A stretch of 64,000 bases of DNA, taken from positions 1 through 64,000 of the forward strand of contig CAIZZF010000026.1 in assembly GCA_903937385.1 (NCBI GenBank). Direction: 5' to 3'. Position numbers and translations under genes: made by a program. Under the pieces are notes generated by a model that was given only the letters and a program-made list of their open reading frames with translations, did not search any database and was not told the origin of the DNA. Of this stretch, positions 59,563 through 64,000 are shown piece after piece. Each line of letters begins with the position of its first letter. Position 1 is the stretch's first letter. The DNA is from an uncultured Holophagaceae bacterium. Lineage in GTDB: Bacteria > Acidobacteriota > Holophagae > Holophagales > Holophagaceae.

Positions 59563-59807
59563 CCCCACAGACCCTCAGCCTGGAAGAGCAGCCGAAGGCC
59601 CCCGAGCCCAGCCCCACGGGCCTCATCCTCCAGCCCTGGCAGAAGGGGGTCCTCCTCATCGTGCTGCTGGGTCTGCTCTACCTCCGCTTCTGGCGGCGCA
59701 AGCAGGCCAAGATCCAGGTCTGCAGCCACTGCGGCAAGAAGAATCCCCCGCACCAGGTCAACTGCCAGAAGTGCTCCGCGCCGCTGCTGCGGTTTGAGGT
59801 GCACTAG
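59559..59807 (+). CDS. Small membrane protein with a zinc ribbon
   Basis: 82 aa. One membrane span near residues 29-42 (GVLLIVLLGLLYL) is followed by basic residues and a cytoplasmic zinc ribbon with Cys pairs CSHC (about 55-58) and CQKC (about 69-72). The N-terminal 25 residues are Pro/Glu-rich. No family is recognised beyond the generic zinc-ribbon pattern. It overlaps scpB by four bases and converges with the receiver-kinase gene one base away, which leaves no room for a terminator between them. Confidence 0.7.
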   Translation: MTPQTLSLEEQPKAPEPSPTGLILQPWQKGVLLIVLLGLLYLRFWRRKQAKIQVCSHCGKKNPPHQVNCQKCSAPLLRFEVH

Positions 59808-59808
59808 C

Positions 59809-61731
59809 TCAGGACCAGCGGGCCACGACCAGCAGCACCGCCAGCAGCACGGCCAGGGCCAGGATCAGGGGCAGCAGCCAGCGGGGCCGGAGTGGGACGC
59901 CATCGTGGGGGGGCGTGGCGGGCTTTGGCTCGGGCGAGAGCAGAGCGGTCTGGGCCAGCGCCGCCCGGGGGCCGCTGCCTTCGCCGGCGGTGCGGTGGCT
60001 GCCGCTGACGGGGTCGCCCGGCACGGGGAAGCGCTGGGAGACCAGGGTCTGCAGGTCCTCCCGGGTGCCGTTGAGCAGCACCTGCAGGTAGTCCGCCACG
60101 TCATGCTCCGTGACGGACGTTCCCAGCCGCTGCAGGTAGTCCCGGAGGTCCCGCTCCATAAAGCGGGCCGAGGGGTAGCGGTGGTCCACGCCCTTCTGCA
60201 GCGCCCGGCTGACGATGGCCAACATGTCCCTGGAGACCGAGGGATTCAGGGTCGCCAGGTCCGCGATCCGGCCCTGACGGACTTTCTCCAGGACGCCCAG
60301 CTCCGAGTCCGCCTGGAAGCAGCGCTCGCCCGTGAGCAGCTCGAAGAGCACGAGGCCCAGGGAGTAGAGGTCCGAGCGGTTGTCCAGGGGCTGGCCCGTG
60401 GCCTGCTCGGGGCTCATGTAGAGCAGCTTCCCCTTCAGGGCCCCGGCCAGGGTGTGGCTCGCCTTGCTGGCTGCCTTGGCGATGCCGAAGTCCACCAGCT
60501 TGACCGCACCCTCGGTGGAGAGGATCACGTTCTGGGGGCTGATGTCCCGGTGGACCAGCTTCAGTTCCCGGTCGTCGAAGCCCCGCTTCCGGTGCGCGTA
60601 GTCCAGGGCCGCTGCCACCTTCATCACCACGAAGGCCGCCACCTGTTCCGGGAAGGGCAGGCCGAGGCTGCGGGCCCGCTTCAGCAAGGTGCGGAGGTCG
60701 CGGCCGTTCACGTATTCCATGGCGATGTAATAGGACTGGCCGGCCTTCCCTAGGTCGAAGATCTGCACGATGTTCGGGTGGGTCAGCTGGGCCGCCAGCT
60801 TGGCCTCGTCGATGAACATCGTGACGAAGTCCTCGTTGTCGCTGAAGTGCGGCAGGATGCGCTTGATGGCGACGATTTTCTGGAAGCCCTGAACACCGCG
60901 CTGCTGGGCCTTGAAGAGCTCCGCCATGCCGCCCACGGCGATCTTCTCCAGCAGGAAGTAGTTCCCGTATTCCTCGTGGCCGCCGGGCCCCGGGGAGGGC
61001 GGAGAAGGGACCGACTCTTTGGACCAGCCGAAGGGATCCTCGAGGCCCGAGATGCTGCTGAAGGTGAACTCAGCTTCCGCCAGGGGCTCGGCCGGTTTTT
61101 CCGCAGCGAAGAAGCTGCCCTCCGACAGCAGGACCGGCGGCACCTTCACGGAAAGGACAGGCAGCCGACTGCGGTCAGGGATGGCCAAGGTGGACGTCTC
61201 GGCGGGCCCTGGGCCAAGCAGGTAGCCCAGGCTCACGGGCGTCGGTGCCGAGGGGGTATGCATGGCCGGGTCGAAGAGGGCGAAGGGATCCAGCGGTGGC
61301 ACCGGCGGAGGGGTGTCCAGATCCGCCAACAGGTCCCCGAAGAGGTCATCCGAGGACAGCTGGTCCGCCTTGGGCAGGTAGCTGCGCAGGGCTGCGACCA
61401 GGGCGCCGTCCGTCTGGGTCGGGTCCAGGTAGGCCTGGATGTCCAGGACGTGGCCCCGGCCATCAGTCGGGGCCGCCGTGTCCTCCGAGAGCGCCACCAC
61501 CGCCAGGCGGGGATGCCGCTGCCGCAGCACCCGGGCCAGGGTCCGGCCGGCCTCGCCGGGCGCGGCCAGGTCCAGCAGCAGGAGGCTGGGCGTCAGGCCC
61601 GACTGGAGGAACTCCGGGATCTTCTCCCCGTGGGCGCACCGCACCGCCCAGCCGTCGAGCTCCAGCGCCGACGCCAGTCCTGGCGTCCGTGGGGACTCGC
61701 TGTCCAGAAACAGAAGCAGAGGGCGGGGCAT
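59809..61731 (-). CDS. Ser/Thr protein kinase with N-terminal receiver-like domain and tail anchor
   Basis: 640 aa from the ATG at 61731; a longer in-frame opening to 61959 runs through the rpsU leader and is rejected. Residues 1-115 form a receiver-like domain with the phosphoacceptor candidate Asp in LLLLDLAAPGE (about 52), but the usual acidic pair at the start reads FLDSE. An about 130-residue linker leads to a kinase domain (about 250-520) with HRDISPQN and DFGIAKAA; the variation from HRDLKPxN is normal for this subfamily. The C-terminus is a single membrane span (about 617-635), so the kinase is tail-anchored in the membrane. Divergent from rpsU. Confidence 0.85.
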   Translation of the reverse strand: MPRPLLLFLDSESPRTPGLASALELDGWAVRCAHGEKIPEFLQSGLTPSLLLLDLAAPGEAGRTLARVLRQRHPRLAVVALSEDTAAPTDGRGHVLDIQAYLDPTQTDGALVAALRSYLPKADQLSSDDLFGDLLADLDTPPPVPPLDPFALFDPAMHTPSAPTPVSLGYLLGPGPAETSTLAIPDRSRLPVLSVKVPPVLLSEGSFFAAEKPAEPLAEAEFTFSSISGLEDPFGWSKESVPSPPSPGPGGHEEYGNYFLLEKIAVGGMAELFKAQQRGVQGFQKIVAIKRILPHFSDNEDFVTMFIDEAKLAAQLTHPNIVQIFDLGKAGQSYYIAMEYVNGRDLRTLLKRARSLGLPFPEQVAAFVVMKVAAALDYAHRKRGFDDRELKLVHRDISPQNVILSTEGAVKLVDFGIAKAASKASHTLAGALKGKLLYMSPEQATGQPLDNRSDLYSLGLVLFELLTGERCFQADSELGVLEKVRQGRIADLATLNPSVSRDMLAIVSRALQKGVDHRYPSARFMERDLRDYLQRLGTSVTEHDVADYLQVLLNGTREDLQTLVSQRFPVPGDPVSGSHRTAGEGSGPRAALAQTALLSPEPKPATPPHDGVPLRPRWLLPLILALAVLLAVLLVVARWS

Positions 61732-61876
61732 GGTGCTCCGGGCGTGGGGGAGTTCTTCAGGGTAGCGGCAGGGATCCGGCCTCGCCATCTCGGGAAAGAT
61801 AGGATAGACTTCTCGTTCGGCCCGGTCCCGCCCTGCAGGCCCGACGCCAGATCCACGCGGAAGGAGGTGCATCCAT

Positions 61877-62083
61877 ATGCCTTTGGTCAAGGTCAAAGAA
61901 GACGAGACGTTCGAGTTCGCCCTTCGCCGCTTCAAGCGGAAGTGCGAGAAGTCCGGCATTCTCAGCGAGCTGAAAAAGCGTCAGCACTACGAGAAGCCCA
62001 GTGCCAAGCGCAAGCGCAAGATGCTCGCCGCCCGTAAGAAGACCCTCAAGCGGCTCGCACAGGAACGGCGCATGATCGGTTGA
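61877..62083 (+). CDS. rpsU: 30S ribosomal protein S21
   Basis: 68 aa, the usual size. The start [27 protein letters not shown] is the family signature, followed by a basic C-terminal helix ([15 protein letters not shown]). A strong GGAAGGAGG lies upstream. S21 binds the 30S platform near the anti-Shine-Dalgarno and is needed for efficient initiation. The gene is followed by two hairpins, one a clear terminator, and then by mutS2, so it is probably a single-gene transcript. Confidence 0.95.
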   Translation: MPLVKVKEDETFEFALRRFKRKCEKSGILSELKKRQHYEKPSAKRKRKMLAARKKTLKRLAQERRMIG

Positions 62084-62103
62084 GATAAAGCTCCGCTTTA
62101 TCT
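62083..62103 (+). terminator. Hairpin directly after rpsU
   Basis: A 9-bp stem (agataaagc / gctttatct, loop of three) begins in the last base of the rpsU stop codon and is followed by a short A/T stretch without a T-run. It may protect the mRNA end or act with the stronger terminator 7 bases further on. Confidence 0.5.
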
Positions 62104-62109
62104 ATATAA

Positions 62110-62133
62110 GGGCCCGCGAGAGCGGGCCCTTTT
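62110..62133 (+). terminator. Rho-independent terminator of rpsU
   Basis: A perfect 8-bp GC stem (gggcccgc / gcgggccc, four-base loop GAGA) is followed by TTTT. Its position after rpsU and before the mutS2 leader fits termination of the rpsU transcript. Confidence 0.85.
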
Positions 62134-62167
62134 GATTTACTGGTAGGGAAAGGCTGTCACGTCACCC

Positions 62168-64000
62168 ATGAACTCTGAACTGCAGGTGCTTGAATTTCCG
62201 GAGGCGGTCCGGCTCATCCAGGGCGAGGCGCGGACGGCGTCGGCGCGGGCGGCGCTGGGGGCCATGGATCCCTGGGATGGGCTGGCGGGACTACGACGCC
62301 TCTACCAGCTGGAGCTGCAGGAAGCCTGGGCGGCCTCGCCGGACCAGCTGCCGGTGCTGCCCATGGACGGGGCCCTGGAGGAGCTGCTCAACCCTGCGGG
62401 CTGGCTGCTGCCGGAGCACTGGCGGGAGCTGCGCGAGGGTCTGCGGGCCCTGTCCCGGCTGCTGCAGACCCTCGCGGGGCTGCCCTGGCCCGAGTCGCGG
62501 TCGGCCCCGGCGGGCACCCACCTGGGCATCGACCGGCTCCAGGTGACGGCGGCCCTGCTGCCGGATCCCGCGCCCCTGGCGGAGCGCCTGGCAAAGAGCT
62601 TCACCCTCGACGGCCAGCTGGACCCCCTGCGCGTGCCGGCCCTGGCCAGCCTCCATCGCCAGCGCCAGGACGCCTTCCAGTCCGTGCAGGCCAAGCTGCA
62701 GAAGATCCTCCGGGGCGCGCCTGAGGCCTGCAACGAGGCCATGGTGGTGGAGCGCAACGGCCGCTACTGCCTGCCGGTGCGCTCCGAGCGCCGGAGCCAG
62801 GTGCCGGGCCTGGTGCTGGATCGCAGCGGCAGCGGCGCCACAGTCTTCATCGAGCCCATGGAGGCTGTGCCCCTCAACAACGCCTTCGTGGAGGCGGACA
62901 GCGAGTACAGCCAGGCGGTGCAGGCCTTCCTGCGCGAGCTGCTGGCGGATCTGCGGGCCCGCCGGGAGGACTTCGTGAGCTGGCGGGACCTCCAGGGCCG
63001 CACGGACCAGGGCCTGGCCCTGTTGCGCTGGGCCAGCCTCTGCGGTGGCCTGCTGCCGGAGCTGGCGCCGAACCCCCGGGAGGGCCGGCTGTGCCTGCTT
63101 GAGGCCCGGCATCCACTGCTGCTGCCCGCCGTGCGTGAGGCGCTGGGTCTGGAGCCCCTGCCCCACCCCGTGGTGCCCCTGAATCTGGTGCTCGAGGCCG
63201 GACGGCCGGGACTGATCATCTCCGGCTCCAACACCGGCGGGAAAACCGTGGTCCTCAAGACCGTCGGCCTGCTCTCGGCCCTCGCCGCCGCAGGTTGCGC
63301 CGTACCCGCCCGGGAAGGCTCCAGCTTTCCCGCCCTGCCCAGCCTCCACGCGGACATCGGCGACCACCAGACGATCACGGGAAGCCTCTCGACCTTCAGT
63401 AGCCATATATTGCATCTGAAAGACATCCTGGAAAACCATCACGTCGGCGGGCTGGTGCTCCTGGACGAGCTGGGCACCGGCACGGACCCCAAGGAGGGCG
63501 CCGCCCTGGGCATCGCGCTGCTCCAGACCCTGTCGCGCCGCCACTGCTGGATCCTCTGCTCCACGCACCTGGGCGACATCAGCCAGTGGGGCCTGCGGCA
63601 CACCCGCTTCCAGAACGCCTCGGTGCAGTTCGACGAGGCGCGCCTGGCTCCCACCTACCGCCTGCTGCTGGGCCAGCCGGGCCAGAGCCGGGCCCTCACC
63701 ATCGCCGCCCGCCTGGGGCTGCCCCGCCCGGTCCTGGACCACGCGGACAAGGTTCTGGGCCAGCGCGAGCAGGACTGGCGGGACTTCCTCCGGGAGCTGG
63801 AGGCCGAGCGGGCCCGGCTGCTGGAGGAAGCCGAAGTCCTGCGCTCCCAGCAGGCGGCGGCCCAGAAGGACCGCGAGATCCTCCGGCAGCGTGAGGAAAA
63901 GCTGCGCACCGAGCGCGAGACCTTCCAGCAGGAATCCCGGGAGAAGGTGGCGCGGGTGCTGGACTTCCTCGACCACGAGGCGAAGCGCCTGGTGAAGGAC
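62168..64000 (+). CDS. mutS2: MutS2-family endonuclease/ATPase, 5' part (runs off the window)
   Basis: 611 codons are present and the frame is open at the right edge. The lever and core helices occupy about residues 1-330. The ABC-type ATPase has Walker A SGSNTGGKTV (about 350-359), the Walker B-like LVLLDELGTGTDPKEGAA (about 428-445) and STHLGD (about 465). A coiled-coil arm follows (RDFLRELEAERARLLEEAE onward). MutS2 lacks the mismatch-recognition domain of MutS and suppresses recombination or splits collided ribosomes in some bacteria; the Smr nuclease domain should lie beyond the window. Confidence 0.92.
   Translation, partial: MNSELQVLEFPEAVRLIQGEARTASARAALGAMDPWDGLAGLRRLYQLELQEAWAASPDQLPVLPMDGALEELLNPAGWLLPEHWRELREGLRALSRLLQTLAGLPWPESRSAPAGTHLGIDRLQVTAALLPDPAPLAERLAKSFTLDGQLDPLRVPALASLHRQRQDAFQSVQAKLQKILRGAPEACNEAMVVERNGRYCLPVRSERRSQVPGLVLDRSGSGATVFIEPMEAVPLNNAFVEADSEYSQAVQAFLRELLADLRARREDFVSWRDLQGRTDQGLALLRWASLCGGLLPELAPNPREGRLCLLEARHPLLLPAVREALGLEPLPHPVVPLNLVLEAGRPGLIISGSNTGGKTVVLKTVGLLSALAAAGCAVPAREGSSFPALPSLHADIGDHQTITGSLSTFSSHILHLKDILENHHVGGLVLLDELGTGTDPKEGAALGIALLQTLSRRHCWILCSTHLGDISQWGLRHTRFQNASVQFDEARLAPTYRLLLGQPGQSRALTIAARLGLPRPVLDHADKVLGQREQDWRDFLRELEAERARLLEEAEVLRSQQAAAQKDREILRQREEKLRTERETFQQESREKVARVLDFLDHEAKRLVKD

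Noticed and set aside
59809-61959. Longer start for the receiver-kinase at 61959
   Set aside because: The added 76 residues are antisense of the rpsU start and leader, with no domain character; the ATG at 61731 begins the receiver-like fold.
1-64000. CRISPR array or Cas genes
   Set aside because: No regularly spaced 25-40-bp repeats and no Cas motifs were seen; the only clustered repeats are the IS ends, tRNA-derived units and peptide-coding repeats in bufA.

Overview
The right half of the window (about 36.9-64 kb) is GC-rich chromosome (44 of 60 bases are G/C in the line starting at 53341). It carries a pentaheme c-type cytochrome, two large Ser/Thr kinases, rpsU, mutS2, scpB and psd. This is most consistent with an Acidobacteriota-type organism, perhaps a Holophaga/Geothrix relative. 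That placement is inferred from gene content; no rRNA gene is present.

The left part (1 to about 36.56 kb) reads as an integrated mobile island. Its right border is a 3' fragment of a tRNA-Ser gene (36533-36561), next to an inward-facing tyrosine integrase (34642-36324). It also has a MobC-like protein, a relaxase and a candidate oriT (6.5-8.9 kb), so it looks like an integrative mobilizable element. The left border is not in the window; an IS end lies at 1-134.

Island cargo, left to right. (1) A RiPP metallophore operon on the minus strand: a Cys-Gly-rich secreted precursor (bufA/hvfA type), the DUF692/MNIO maturase, its DUF2063 partner, an ECF sigma factor and a zinc-finger anti-sigma factor (689-3733). 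(2) Two unknown proteins, one with a GIY-YIG-like N-terminus, then the mobilization genes. (3) A large plus-strand defence block: SNF2 helicase, N6-adenine methylase, and a 1780-residue DUF1998 helicase with a nuclease-like C-terminus (a DISARM/Druantia-like set). Next come an AIPR abortive-infection protein, Gabija (gajA-gajB), sbcD-sbcC and a RadC/JAB-domain protein. G/C content drops in the methylase specificity region, the AIPR gene and Gabija, which suggests stepwise assembly from different sources.

At the junction, two palindromic units built from the tRNA-Ser 3' end around a terminator lie between the island and the chromosome.

The chromosomal part holds a J-domain-like protein, lipoproteins, an amidohydrolase-SnoaL fusion, a Lys-rich microprotein, an M14/S66 peptidase pair, a TPR kinase and an acyl-CoA transferase-GNAT fusion. 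Divergent from that fusion is a CobB-like sirtuin lacking its catalytic His. Further right are an EF-hand protein, a PLP sulfur-amino-acid enzyme, the cytochrome, TauE, a LivK-type binding protein, HutD, a NnrU/ICMT-like methyltransferase, psd-scpB, a receiver-kinase, rpsU and the 5' part of mutS2.
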